In this document: positions 34,728 to 42,923 of the stretch, one piece after another
Layout of the letters: every line of letters starts with the position of its first letter
Position numbering within the stretch: position 1 is the first letter of the stretch
NCBI RefSeq assembly: GCF_006864425.1
Contig: NZ_QHLI01000022.1
Coordinates: 1 to 42,923, forward strand
Length of the DNA: 42,923 nt
Direction of reading: 5' to 3'
From: Campylobacter troglodytis
Lineage (GTDB): Bacteria > Campylobacterota > Campylobacteria > Campylobacterales > Campylobacteraceae
Program-made: the position numbers and the translations under genes
Notes under the pieces: generated by a model
What the model saw: the letters and a program-made list of their open reading frames with translations, nothing else
Databases searched by the model: none
What the model was told of the DNA's origin: nothing

Positions 34728-35498
34728 ATGAAAGAAATTCAACTAGCTCACGGGGGCAAATAAACGAGTTTTTGCAATTTTTAAGGTGCTTGACAATAGT
34801 ATTTTAAGGGATGCAAATGAGCGGCGATTGTGAGTTTTTCGCAGTTTTTGCAAAGCGAGACTTTAAATTCAAGCAAGAACGCAAATTTAAAGTTATCGCA
34901 AAGTGCGAATTTGAATTCTTTACAAAATGTGAATTTAAATTCTATTAAAAGTTAAACTTTAAATTTTGTGCAAAATACAAAGTTAAATTAAGTTTAAATA
35001 AGAATTCAAATTTAATGTAAAATGAGAATTTAAATCCCACTTAAAATGCTTTAAATTCAACTCAAAATAATGATTTAAAATCACACGAAAATTCAAACCA
35101 AAAATCAGCCAAAAATTCACAAAACACTCACAATTTAAAAGAAAATTCACAAAAAAGCGTGAATTTTTTATGAAATTATATTAAAAATTCACAAGAAAAT
35201 TTGACCAAAAACAACGATTAAATTCCACAAAAAATTCACAAAATACCTTAAATTTCAGAGAAAATCCAAACAAAAATTCAATTCAAAATTTTGCAAATTT
35301 AAGCCAAAATTCGCACGAAACTTTAAGCGAAATTTTAGCTCAAAATTCAACCCAAAACTCCCAAAAAAGCAATGTTTTAAGCGATAAATTCACTATCAGC
35401 ACGGATTTTCTTGCTGTAAGTCTCATTTTTTGGAGCGATGAGGTAAATATAGGTAAGATCTGCGTTTGTGGCAGTGTCAATGATGTGCTGATTATATA
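34728..35498 (+). pseudogene. hypE: hypE remnant with RAATTY-rich insert
   Basis: HypE is the hydrogenase maturation protein that turns the carbamoyl group on its C-terminal Cys into the cyano ligand. The fragment begins at ATG 34728 (AAGG upstream) as MKEIQLAHGGK. A frameshift then gives VLDNSILRDAN, and a further one gives AAIVSFSQFLQ; joined, DNSILRDAN-(D)AAIV is the N-terminal HypE pattern. After about 500 bases of AATTCAAA-rich sequence coding NSS/LNS peptides with several stops, the frame resumes at DKFTISTDF and continues VNIGKICVCGSVNDVL, the next conserved HypE block. It stops at 35498. The remaining three quarters of HypE and all other hyp genes are absent here. Clearly dead. Confidence 0.85.
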
Positions 35499-35589
35499 GG
35501 CTGTGTTTGATTTTTTGCTTTTTTCAATTTAATTTTGTCTTTTGAAAAATTGAAATTGTGTGAATTTTACAAAAAATTCAAGCAAAAAT

Positions 35590-36093
35590 TCAAGTCATAA
35601 AATGAGACAAACTCCATAGCCGAGGCAAACAAATAGCTACGAAAATGAGCGTGCAGGCGAGTTTGCGACATTTAAAAAGCGTGTAAAGCCCTGCTATGCC
35701 TAGCACAACGAGAAAGGCAAGATAAATGAACAAAAGATAATTTTCATCATCTACATAAGTAGCGTTACCAAACAACCACAAAGCATTGGACAAGACAGTG
35801 CCTATGAAAAAGCACGCGTAGGGGTAAAAAAGCCATAAATTTGGGAATTTTTTATGCAAAATGAGGCTGACTAAACCCAAGACACAAAGCGTTAGAGCAA
35901 AAGGCAAGATGAGTAAATCCCTTAAATTTAATCCGTTAAGCGAAGCGGACTCAAAAAGTGAGTAGCCAGAAACGCAAAGCCAAAAGCTCCAAAAAATCGC
36001 AAGCAAGATTTTAGCACTTAGTCCTTGTGTATAAAGTATCCAAGCCCCAGCACCAAGGAAAAAGAACCAAAAAATTAAGGGTAAAAAGTCCAT
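35590..36093 (-). CDS. Hypothetical membrane protein
   Basis: Predicted inner-membrane protein of 167 residues with about five hydrophobic segments (near 1-20, 25-45, 55-75, 85-108, 112-133) and no recognised family motif. The start at 36093 (MDFLPLIFWFF) is chosen because AAAGGCGAG lies just upstream and the segment before it is the truncated cobB copy. Its ribosome site therefore lies in cobB-derived sequence or at the join. It may be part of the island that follows. Function unknown. Confidence 0.7.
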   Translation of the reverse strand: MDFLPLIFWFFFLGAGAWILYTQGLSAKILLAIFWSFWLCVSGYSLFESASLNGLNLRDLLILPFALTLCVLGLVSLILHKKFPNLWLFYPYACFFIGTVLSNALWLFGNATYVDDENYLLFIYLAFLVVLGIAGLYTLFKCRKLACTLIFVAICLPRLWSLSHFMT

Positions 36094-36097
36094 ACAC

Positions 36098-36277
36098 TCG
36101 CCTTTCATTGTAGAATTCAAGCACCTTGCTAGGATTTTTGGCATACCCTGTTGCCGAGCAAACCTCCATTACACCGTAATTTTCCCAAGGTCCGCCACTA
36201 TCTTTAAAGGTTTTTAATCTGCTTTTTGCACTTAGTCCAGCCCCACTTAAAATCATAGCCTTTTTTATTTTTACCAA
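36098..36277 (-). pseudogene. cobB: Truncated inverted copy of the cobB 5' end
   Basis: Sixty codons on the minus strand match the N-terminus of intact cobB at 42053: KKAMILSGAGLSA, then KTF.DSGG.WE.Y.VMEVCSA, then AKNPSKVLEFYN.RR. Homology stops after the RR at codon 60, and the frame runs on into unrelated sequence. Several core residues have changed (ESG to KSR, FRD to FKD, LWE to PWE), as expected after loss of function. The NAD-binding and zinc parts are missing. The copy is inverted relative to cobB, and the two bracket the accessory genes at 36.3-41.8 kb. Confidence 0.9.
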
Positions 36278-36307
36278 GCTAAAATCCTTCCTGCCAACAA
36301 AGCATTT

Positions 36308-37360
36308 TTAAAAGGCAAAATGCCAATTTTCATTTTCATCAAGCTGTGATTGATGGATAAATCCCACCTTTGCGTCCTTTGTCTTACGCGTGTTTGGTGG
36401 GAAATAAATCACCTTATGCCATTTTTTATTTATGTTTTGATTAAATCCTAGCAATTTTGTTTGTTGGATTTTTACTACCAAAATATCACTAAAATCTTTT
36501 TTGTAGATTCGTGCTACAATGTTGCCATTTGGCGATTCTCGTAGATTTACAAAATCATCTTTTGTTTTAAGCGACAATGTATATACTTCTTGCTCGCTGT
36601 ATTCATTCAAATACGGTTTTACATTTTCATCCATTTTTTCGCTTAATTTTTTGATAAACTTAATTTTATCTGCGACAAGATAACTTCCCGCACTACACGC
36701 AGAAGAGTCCGCTATCAAGGCTATATCTTGATGATGCTTACTCCACACATCGCTTATATATCCACTCATATTTGCCACCTCAAATTCCACCTCATAGCTT
36801 ATCTTTCCAGCAAAGCCATCAAGCACCCATTGAGGAATCTTATCAAGCACTTCTTTTTGATTGTGCGAATTTGGCTTTATCTGTAAATGGACATAAGCTA
36901 AAAAACGCGGTAAATTCTCATTTTCAAACAAGGTCTGCATAGGAAGATCATCACAACCTTGAAGACCCCCATAATGTGGCTTAATTGTAAGCTTTCCTTT
37001 TAGCTTAATGGGAGCTTTTAAACGGTAGTTGCAAAACTTCTCGGCTTCATTATCAAAGCAAGTTAATTGAGCTAGCTTTTGCCCCTTATCATTTGTAGTG
37101 ATTTCATACCAAATGGGCGTAAAATGCTTTTTGACAAAGGCTATATGCCGTTGCTTTATAGGTGCGCTACAATGAGTATAACACTCATAAGGTCTCTTAG
37201 TTCTTTCACAAATATGAATACAGTCAGAGCTTGCATCATCTAAAAATTCCAGCCAATATTGATTTTGCTCTTTTTTGATTTGCTCTAATCTTTCTAGACT
37301 TATTTCATCAGCCAATACTGCCAAAAAGCTAAAACATAGAAAGGCTAATATTTTTTTCAT
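36308..37360 (-). CDS. Secreted protein with SH3-like domain
   Basis: A 350-residue protein with a clear signal peptide (MKKILAFLCFSFLAVLA), start supported by AAGG 7 bases upstream. A Cys cluster (CIHICERTKRPYECYTHC) lies near residues 47-64 and several more Cys follow. The middle region is unassigned. The C-terminus has an SH3b-type pattern: DDFVNLRESPNGNIVARI, then the usual end strands around WHKVIYF and VGFIHQSQL. Bacterial SH3 domains often bind cell wall, so a periplasmic or surface role is likely. It lies between the cobB fragment and the Sel1-type lipoprotein, same strand. The exact function is unknown. Confidence 0.8.
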   Translation of the reverse strand: MKKILAFLCFSFLAVLADEISLERLEQIKKEQNQYWLEFLDDASSDCIHICERTKRPYECYTHCSAPIKQRHIAFVKKHFTPIWYEITTNDKGQKLAQLTCFDNEAEKFCNYRLKAPIKLKGKLTIKPHYGGLQGCDDLPMQTLFENENLPRFLAYVHLQIKPNSHNQKEVLDKIPQWVLDGFAGKISYEVEFEVANMSGYISDVWSKHHQDIALIADSSACSAGSYLVADKIKFIKKLSEKMDENVKPYLNEYSEQEVYTLSLKTKDDFVNLRESPNGNIVARIYKKDFSDILVVKIQQTKLLGFNQNINKKWHKVIYFPPNTRKTKDAKVGFIHQSQLDENENWHFAF

Positions 37361-37490
37361 TTTACAACCTTATTTTTGACATTGTATTTCTTTTAAGGAA
37401 ATTTGACAAGACATTACAAAATAAAAAGTCGCACAAAGTCTAGCCATTATAACACAAACAAAAAGCCAGATTCGCTCACACTCAGCGCCA

Positions 37491-38987
37491 CTACCACCCA
37501 TTCCAACCGCTTTCAAGTTCTTCCCATTTACTTCGTATTTCTTTAATCTTTCCCAACTCTTTCAAACTCATTTGCTTTAAATGACAGCTTGTATCATCAG
37601 TGTCGCTACACGCATCAGAGCAAAAACCTCCTATATTTTCGCAATCCTTGGCAAAGTAATGCCTTGCCTTTGCTATATCCTTTTTCACTTTTTTTCCGCC
37701 CACAGCCTTGCCAAAAAGATATATTTGCCCCAAGTGCATACAGTCCTCACCCAAAGCACAAGCCTTATCATAGTAATGCAAGGCTTGTTTTTGGCTGATA
37801 AGCTCGCTCATACCAAAGTTCGTTTCCCCATCATAAAAATGTCCAAAACTCAAACAATGCTTAGCAATTTGCAACTCATCACAAGCTAGCTTAAAATAAT
37901 CTAAAATGAATTGTTTTCTAAGCTCATCATCAGCCCTTGCTTCTGCATACGCAAAAAGAACAAGGGGATTTGAGTTAAGATAATCGCTTCGTTTTTTGGC
38001 GTTTTGAAGCATTAAAGCCACCTTTTTGCCATACTGCCTTGCGAGTGTGTAATTTAACTCTGGCTTATAATCATAATAAAAATACGCAAGATATTCACAG
38101 CCTGTAATCTCGCCCAAATCACAAGCCTTTTGTGCTGCTTTTTTGAATTTGGGTGGATAGATTTTATCATCCTCGCTTTCATAACTGTCTTTGTCAAATT
38201 TATCTTTGTGAAAAAAATCATAATAAGCCAAAGTAAGCACCTCGCAGCTTGTGGCATTGTTTTCATCGCATAATTTTTCGTGTGCGTTTATAATCTCATC
38301 TCGCCCCGCACAAGCACGGTGTGAAAGTTGTGAATTTAAGCCTTCCCAGCGACAAAACTTATCCAAATGTCCGATGTAATAAAAATCGCTTTGCTTATGC
38401 TTTCTCCACTCTTGCAAATCATCATTTATAGATTTTTCGATTTCTTTGTCGCGCTCATTGCAAGCTTTGGCTAAATTTTCTTTACACATTTTATCCATAT
38501 CATCTATAAATTCCCCACTATAATACTCTTTTGTCTTGCTCAATTTAGCTTTTTTCAGCTCAATACAAGCATTTTTGTTGCCCTGCTGACATAATCTTTC
38601 AAAAAAATCATCTATGTCGTGTTTTTCACAAAAGGTACCATTTTCATATTCTTTACACTCTTTAAATACCATACCAATACCACGGTCTGCTAGCTTTGTA
38701 GCACTCAAAGTCAAATGCTCGCAAGCATTATCGGGCGTATTTATCTCACACGCCCTGACATAGTGAAATATCGCTTGTTTAAAATTCTCATCTTTTTCCT
38801 CTAGCTGTGCGAGTTTAAAGCATTGCTCATCATCTTTTTGTATTTGCTCAACGGTTCTATTATCATCGTTAAAAAGGCTATAATAACACTGCTGATAAAG
38901 CTTTTCTTTACTTTCGCAAGCGTTAAACATAAATAATAAAGCTATGCTAAAAACTGCTAAATTCAGTAGCTTGCTTAAATTTGCCAT
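37491..38987 (-). CDS. Sel1-type Cys-rich repeat lipoprotein
   Basis: A 498-residue predicted lipoprotein: the signal ends in FNAC with lipidated Cys24. The rest is made of helical Sel1/TPR-like repeats with regularly spaced Cys pairs, for example KKAAQKACDLGEITGCEYLA and YDKACALGEDCMHLGQIYLF. This resembles the Cys-rich Hcp-type Sel1 proteins of Helicobacter and Campylobacter, in which disulfides clamp each helix pair. AAAGGA lies upstream of the ATG. Parts of the repeat region and the C-terminus are paralogous to the broken gene at 41054-41853. Such proteins often act as scaffolds or host-interacting factors; no specific role is visible. Confidence 0.85.
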   Translation of the reverse strand: MANLSKLLNLAVFSIALLFMFNACESKEKLYQQCYYSLFNDDNRTVEQIQKDDEQCFKLAQLEEKDENFKQAIFHYVRACEINTPDNACEHLTLSATKLADRGIGMVFKECKEYENGTFCEKHDIDDFFERLCQQGNKNACIELKKAKLSKTKEYYSGEFIDDMDKMCKENLAKACNERDKEIEKSINDDLQEWRKHKQSDFYYIGHLDKFCRWEGLNSQLSHRACAGRDEIINAHEKLCDENNATSCEVLTLAYYDFFHKDKFDKDSYESEDDKIYPPKFKKAAQKACDLGEITGCEYLAYFYYDYKPELNYTLARQYGKKVALMLQNAKKRSDYLNSNPLVLFAYAEARADDELRKQFILDYFKLACDELQIAKHCLSFGHFYDGETNFGMSELISQKQALHYYDKACALGEDCMHLGQIYLFGKAVGGKKVKKDIAKARHYFAKDCENIGGFCSDACSDTDDTSCHLKQMSLKELGKIKEIRSKWEELESGWNGW

Positions 38988-39109
38988 TTGCTTTTGTCCT
39001 TTTTTGAATTTTACTTTAAAAAAAATTAAGTCCTTGAATTTTACAAAAAATTCAAAACCTTCAAAAACAAAATTGCTGATTTTTCTATCAAACTAGGCTA
39101 CTCATCTAT

Positions 39110-40028
39110 TTATTCTAAAGAGTGTCTCTTTATATATTTTTCAACAAAATCCTCCAAAAGTGCGTCATTTACGGCTTCAAGTTTGATTTTGTGCTTTTTG
39201 TCATTTTCATCAAGCAAGGCTCGGTAAAAAATAAACGGCTCGCCCACTTCATCAAGCTCATCATCAAGCAGCTGTTTGCTGAATTGATGCAGATAAATTT
39301 GCCCTTAATCAGCTTAAAGCTAAGGTATTCAAGGCTGTTTTTGCCCTCACCCTTTGGCTCTTTGGCAGAAGTGATGGTAAAATACTCATCCTTCACTTCG
39401 CCTATTAAGTTGCCCCAGCAAAAGCCTTGTGAATCGCCTTTTTCATCAAAGATATTTGCGCAGTTGTAATCCTTAGCCAGTGCCCTCTTTATCCTTCCAG
39501 TTTCTAAGCACCACGGTGATAAATTTCTTTCCGCCCACTTGAAGTGAGCCTGCGTCTGTTGTGAGATTGTTTGTATCGTAGCGAAGCGTTTAAAAGTAGG
39601 CATTTTTTGTGTGTTCTTTTAGTGCATAATGTGAGAGTGTATAAATGCGAAAAGAGAGCATAAGCTCTAAACCGCTTTTTATGCTTCTTTCGCCTAAATT
39701 CTGCTCGCTTTTTTGGCGTAAATTTGCAAGCCACTGCCTTTGCTCTTTCAAAAGCCTTTCTTTGCCTGCCTTATCAAGGCTAGCCCTTGCCATATGTCTG
39801 TGCCATTTGTTTGTCTAACGCGGCAAGCTCTTCATCGCTGCAAATGAGCTTTTCGGTGTTTGTCCTTGCTTTTTTACAATCAAGGCTAGGACTTATAATG
39901 CTTTGCTCGCTTTCTTTCTTTTCTTGGTTTGTTTGCTTTGTTTGCGTGGAATTTGCATACATATTTACACACAAAACAAGCCACACAAAGCCTAAAATTT
40001 TGCTTAAATTTTTCATTTGTTTTGTCAT
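39110..40028 (-). pseudogene. Broken LprI-like (DUF1311) gene
   Basis: Reading across frames recovers one protein. It has a signal peptide (MKNLSKILGFVWLVLCVNMY, or with four more residues), then the DUF1311/LprI pattern SLDCKKARTNTEKLICSDEE followed by LAALDKQMAQTY. After a frameshift near 39785 comes LLKEQRQWLANLRQK. An in-frame stop lies at 39590, with YDTNNLTTDAGSLQVGGKKF beyond it. A frameshift near 39490 leads to AKDYNCANIFDEKGDSQGF, and another near 39290 to LHQFSKQLLDDELDEVGEPF and the end RHSLE. LprI-type proteins include lysozyme inhibitors. At least four lesions make it a pseudogene. Confidence 0.82.
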
Positions 40029-40034
40029 TAAAAT

Positions 40035-40529
40035 TTAAAAATCATCTTTTTGTCTAATGTCAAAAAAATTCTCATCTTTGCTTTCAATCTTGCGTAGTGG
40101 AATATAATAAATCATCACAATCCGAAAAAGTATCAAAAAAATAACCGCGCCCAAAATGACAAACCAAAAAGGATCTATACTACTTAGCTCATTTTGTATT
40201 CGATTCATTTGCAATAATAGCTCCATATTCATAAGATCTTCATCGCGCCTTAATGCTTTATCCCAAATGCTTATCTCTCTTGGAGTAGGTGTGCTAATCC
40301 ACTGCCACAAGAGATAAAGGGCAAATCCTAGCACCGCGACACACACAGCTACGATGCTCTCTAAGCCCACTATCCCATTGCACCACGTTGTTTTGAATTT
40401 GGATTTATATCGTGTTTTGCAATGTTTACACTCAATAATCCCACCACTAATAACGCTTTGATACACAGAGAGTGTCTCAAATTTGTTTATATGCTCTCCG
40501 CAAACTTCACATTTTGTCGTAAATGCCAT
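40035..40529 (-). CDS. Zinc-ribbon protein with two TM segments
   Basis: A 164-residue protein. C7-E-V-C10 and C34-K-H-C37 form a zinc-ribbon-like N-terminal head. TMs follow at about 54-76 and 121-142, with a charged region between them and a charged tail. AAGGA lies 7 bases before the ATG. It is directly upstream of the broken LprI-like gene on the same strand, 6 bases apart, so the two probably formed an operon. Family not recognised. Confidence 0.72.
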   Translation of the reverse strand: MAFTTKCEVCGEHINKFETLSVYQSVISGGIIECKHCKTRYKSKFKTTWCNGIVGLESIVAVCVAVLGFALYLLWQWISTPTPREISIWDKALRRDEDLMNMELLLQMNRIQNELSSIDPFWFVILGAVIFLILFRIVMIYYIPLRKIESKDENFFDIRQKDDF

Positions 40530-41053
40530 CGTTAGTCCTTAATTTGATGTTTAAAATTAAACGCCAAATTTTAGTCTTTAAAAGCCAAAAAATTCTTAAA
40601 TTTCGTAAATTTTTTATCTAAAATCCAAAAAATTCACGCAAATTTAGCAAATTTTCGCCCAAAATTCACGCCTTGCCGTCATTGCGAGCCTTGCGAAAGC
40701 AGGCGAAGAATCCATTTTGAATTTTTTACGCTAAATTTAAAGGCGACTTTAAGGCTGTGGATTCTTCGCTACGCTCAGAATGACGAATTTCGGAGGTTTT
40801 GCGTGAATTTTAAGCCAAAAATTCAGCAAAATTTCCCCAAAAATTCACGCAAATTCAGCAAATTTTCGCCCAAAATTCACAAACAAAACTCAAAAGCCAC
40901 ATTCACAAAATGCCAAAGCCAAAATTCACGCTTTTTATGCAAGGGTGTGAATTTTTTGTTGAATTTAAACCAAAAATTCAAGGATTTTCTAAAATTTCAA
41001 GTATTTTCTAAAAAATTCACAAAACGCCCCAAAACCCACAAAAATCCACTTAA
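40530..41053. other. Spacer rich in AAATTCAC words
   Basis: No gene is supported over 524 bases. The sequence is dominated by AAATTCAC, CAAAATTC and GAATTT words. It contains a palindromic element (40677-40785) and a loose hairpin AAAATTCAC/GTGAATTTT (40921-40955). The longest open frame here is only a by-product of the repeat words. Confidence 0.7.
40677..40785. repeat. Imperfect palindromic repeat of the CGTCATTGCGAG type
   Basis: The left arm starts CGTCATTGCGAG and runs to GCGAAGAATCCA (40677-40713). The right arm is its approximate inverse, TGGATTCTTCGCTACGCTC to AATGACG (40758-40785). Palindromes of this look are common intergenic elements in many bacteria. It is richer in G+C than the surroundings. 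Confidence 0.7.
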
Positions 41054-41853
41054 TCAATTAAATATACTCTCATCTAAATTCTCTAAATCCTTTAAACTAA
41101 GGCTTTTTATGTAGCAGAAGGTGTCGCCGTTTATATTATCTTGGCATTCTTGCTTGCAAGCCTCGTTTAAAACCCCATTTTCTGTGCAATCTTTCTTGCA
41201 GTTATATTCGCAATCCTTGGCAAAGCACCATCTTGATTTTTTGAGATTTGGCTTTGCTCTTTTGTCGCCCACATCCTCGCCCCAAAGGTAGATTTGCCCC
41301 AAACCGCTTCGCCTAGCTCGCACGCTTTGTTGTAGTAGTGCAAGGCTTGTTTGTGGTTGATTAACTCTTGCCTATGCTCGTTTCATCTATCAAGCCCCTT
41401 ATCATAACGCTCGGCAAGTGTCTTGCACGCATTTGCACCTCCCAAATCACAACCCGTTTTAAGATAATAAAGCAAGGTTTTAATCTATTCTTTCTCCTCA
41501 ATGTCCTCTTCAAGCTTGGCGAGCTGCACGCATTGATGAATACCTTTTAGTGTCTCGCACGCCATTTTTCCATACTCTCTTGCTAGCTTTAAGTTTTTAC
41601 CGTCCTCGTGTAAGTAAAAATACTCAGCTAATGCGTAGCAGCTTTGCGGATTTCCTAAATCACAAACTTTTTGTGCTGCATCCTTAAAGGGCTTTATGTA
41701 TCTTTTATCTTCATACAAACTTCTTCTATCCGTGCTGTAAAATACTGCAATGTCAATGCAGGCTTCACCATTTTGTGTGCCTTTTTCATTTTTTTCTCTT
41801 TGCAAGTAATTTACAGTTAAATTTGCTTGAATTTTTTCTTTAAATTTTGCCTT
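41054..41853 (-). pseudogene. Broken second Sel1-type gene
   Basis: Paralogue of the lipoprotein at 37491-38987, in pieces. The 5' part (about 41485-41853) reads FKDAAQKVCDLGNPQSCYAL and LAREYGKMACETLKG but has no signal or lipobox. Then come KTGCDLGGANACKTLAERYD, a stop, INHKQALHYYNKACELGEA, a frameshift, and QIYLWGEDVGDK followed by the C-terminal CFAKDCEYNCKKDC. Compare the intact gene's LISQKQALHYYDKACALGED and IYLFGKAVGGK. Loss of the 5' end, a stop and a frameshift mark it as dead. Confidence 0.8.
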
Positions 41854-42052
41854 TTAAAGTCTTGTTCGCTTTGTCTTGCTTAATCCTTAAGATTTTAAAA
41901 CTTGTAAAAATTAAAACTTCAAATTTTACAGTAAATTCAAAAAAATTACTGTTTTTAAGCTAAAATTTAAGACAAAATTAATTTTTAAAGAGGCACATTT
42001 AGCTTTTAATTCTAGCTTTTGTGCCTTAGAAATTCATAAAAAGGAACTTTGG

Positions 42053-42748
42053 GTGATAAAAAAGGCTATGATCTTAAGCGGGGCTGGGCTTTCAGCTGAG
42101 AGTGGGCTAAAAACCTTTAGAGATAGTGGAGGACTTTGGGAAGATTATGATGTGATGGAGGTTTGTTCTGCTTCTGGCTTTGCTAAAAATCCTAGCAAGG
42201 TGCTTGAATTTTATAACCAAAGACGCATTCAGCTTAAAAATGTAAAGCCAAATCACGCCCACGAGGTCATAGCAAGGCTGAAGGCTGAATTTAAAGAAAG
42301 GCTTTTCATCATAACGCAAAATGTTGATGATCTGCTTGAAAGGGCTGGTTGTGAGGATGTCATTCATTTGCATGGCTACTTGCTTGAACTTTATTGCACA
42401 AATTGTGCTTATAAGCAAAACATAGGATATAAAAGGCAAGAAAGCACAATTTGCCCTAAGTGCAAGCAGCCCTTTTTAAGACATAACATAGTTATGTTTG
42501 AGGAGCAAGCCCCTGAATACTCTACACTTTATGAGGCTTTAAACGAGACAGGGCTTTTTGTTTGCATAGGCACAAGTGGCTATGTTTTGCCTGTGGGGCA
42601 TTTTGCAAGAAGGTGTGAAAAAAGCATTTTGAATAATCTTGAAATTGAAGCTAAGTTAGCTTTGTATTTTGATAAATGCTATGAGCTAAGTGCAACTGAG
42701 GCTATCGATAAGATAGCTAATGATTTAAGAGAGTTTTTCAAGGAATGA
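42053..42748 (+). CDS. cobB: Sirtuin NAD-dependent protein deacylase
   Basis: CobB removes acetyl or other acyl groups from lysines using NAD. It has 231 residues and a GTG start with AAGGA 8 bases upstream. GAGLSAESGLKTFRDSGGLW at 10-29 is the NAD-binding signature. TQNVDDLLERAG with H107 in HLHG forms the catalytic centre. C115-T-N-C118 and C134-P-K-C137 bind zinc. The GTSGYVLPVG loop is the C-terminal NAD contact. All key residues are present. It lies 50 or so bases after a possible promoter region and alone on its strand; the truncated inverted copy at 36098 shows this locus has been duplicated. Confidence 0.94.
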   Translation: MIKKAMILSGAGLSAESGLKTFRDSGGLWEDYDVMEVCSASGFAKNPSKVLEFYNQRRIQLKNVKPNHAHEVIARLKAEFKERLFIITQNVDDLLERAGCEDVIHLHGYLLELYCTNCAYKQNIGYKRQESTICPKCKQPFLRHNIVMFEEQAPEYSTLYEALNETGLFVCIGTSGYVLPVGHFARRCEKSILNNLEIEAKLALYFDKCYELSATEAIDKIANDLREFFKE

Positions 42749-42784
42749 AAAATTTTAACCTGAATTTAAAAGTATATTTTTAAA

Positions 42785-42923
42785 GGCTCAAGACAACTTA
42801 AGCTCTAATAAAGGAGCTTCAAGTTTATGATTACAGCGATGAAAAACAAGTATATAATTCGTTCCCGAATTTCGCAGATATAATTTAAGGAATTTTGAAG
42901 TATTTCTGCCTTGATATTAAAGC
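42785..42923 (+). pseudogene. Degraded dispersed element, copy C (continues past window)
   Basis: The plus strand reads DYSDEKQVYNSFPNFADII, a stop, then GILKYF, and aligns with the inverse of copy B. GGCTCAAGACAACTTAAGCT (42785-42804) and GATGAAAAACAAGTATAT (42838-42855) are exact inverse matches to 34664-34683 and 34614-34631. This copy looks the least degraded and its 3' end is outside the window. Confidence 0.6.

Noticed and set aside
34841-35385. NS-rich open stretches as a separate gene
   Set aside because: They are flanked on both sides by consecutive HypE blocks and interrupted by stops, so they belong to the hypE remnant.
36011-36277. 88-codon fusion of cobB N-terminus with membrane segment as a real gene
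   Set aside because: Homology to cobB ends at codon 60 and the rest is an out-of-frame reading of the membrane protein gene.
39122-39469. 115-codon plus-strand frame
   Set aside because: Antisense to the broken LprI-like gene, whose protein reading on the minus strand is clear.
40803-41114. 103-codon plus-strand frame
   Set aside because: Built from AAATTCA words, overlaps the 3' end of the broken Sel1-type gene, and has no motif.

Overview
The window is AT-rich DNA from a Campylobacter or a very close relative. The main support is gene order. From 9.2 to 29.2 kb the order is rodA, an RluD-type synthase, flpA, trmB, ftsE, ftsX, an EnvC-like gene, pyrH, rpoZ, spoT, tyrS, a nitronate monooxygenase-like gene, amiA and mnmC. 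Apart from the monooxygenase, whose place I am less sure of, this is the order I recall for C. jejuni (around Cj1282 down to Cj1268). FlpA, a Campylobacter fibronectin-binding lipoprotein, carries a recognisable fibronectin-contact motif. The alaS to pbpA link is also Campylobacter-like. I cannot name the species.

Layout. (1) 0.2-2.7 kb, minus strand: rbfA, rimP, ribD and a two-TM protein, tightly packed. (2) tRNA-Glu(CTC) at 3.0 kb. (3) 3.5-8.9 kb, minus strand: rfbA, rfbC, rfbD and rfbB, the full dTDP-L-rhamnose pathway, with a family 2 glycosyltransferase upstream. The genes are separated by spacers with unusual hairpins. (4) A CAT-anticodon tRNA and rodA. (5) 10.9-29.2 kb, plus strand: the conserved core run listed above. 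It includes FtsE-FtsX-EnvC-like plus AmiA, a likely septal peptidoglycan-splitting set. (6) alaS, a small coupled ORF and pbpA. (7) 34.2-42 kb: a decayed accessory region. It holds a wrecked hypE, a truncated inverted copy of the cobB 5' end, a secreted SH3-like protein, a Sel1-type lipoprotein, a broken LprI-like gene, a zinc-ribbon membrane protein and a second, broken Sel1-type gene. It ends at intact cobB.

The most unusual signal is at DNA level. Words built on RAATTY (AAATTCAAG/CTTGAATTT, AAATTCAC/GTGAATTT) are strongly over-represented. They form long low-complexity inserts inside conserved enzymes: about 290 codons in the RluD-type synthase, the inter-domain linker of MnmC, a loop of TrmB and the dead hypE. 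They also form intergenic hairpins. The same words are read in different frames in different proteins, so the repetition looks DNA-driven rather than protein-driven. In C. jejuni, RAATTY methylated by CtsM marks DNA for natural transformation, so accumulation as an uptake signal is a testable explanation. Other repeats are a 37-bp tandem array before the RluD-type gene, two related hairpin elements in the rml locus, and a dispersed degraded element at 23.3-23.8, 34.4-34.7 and 42.8-42.9 kb.
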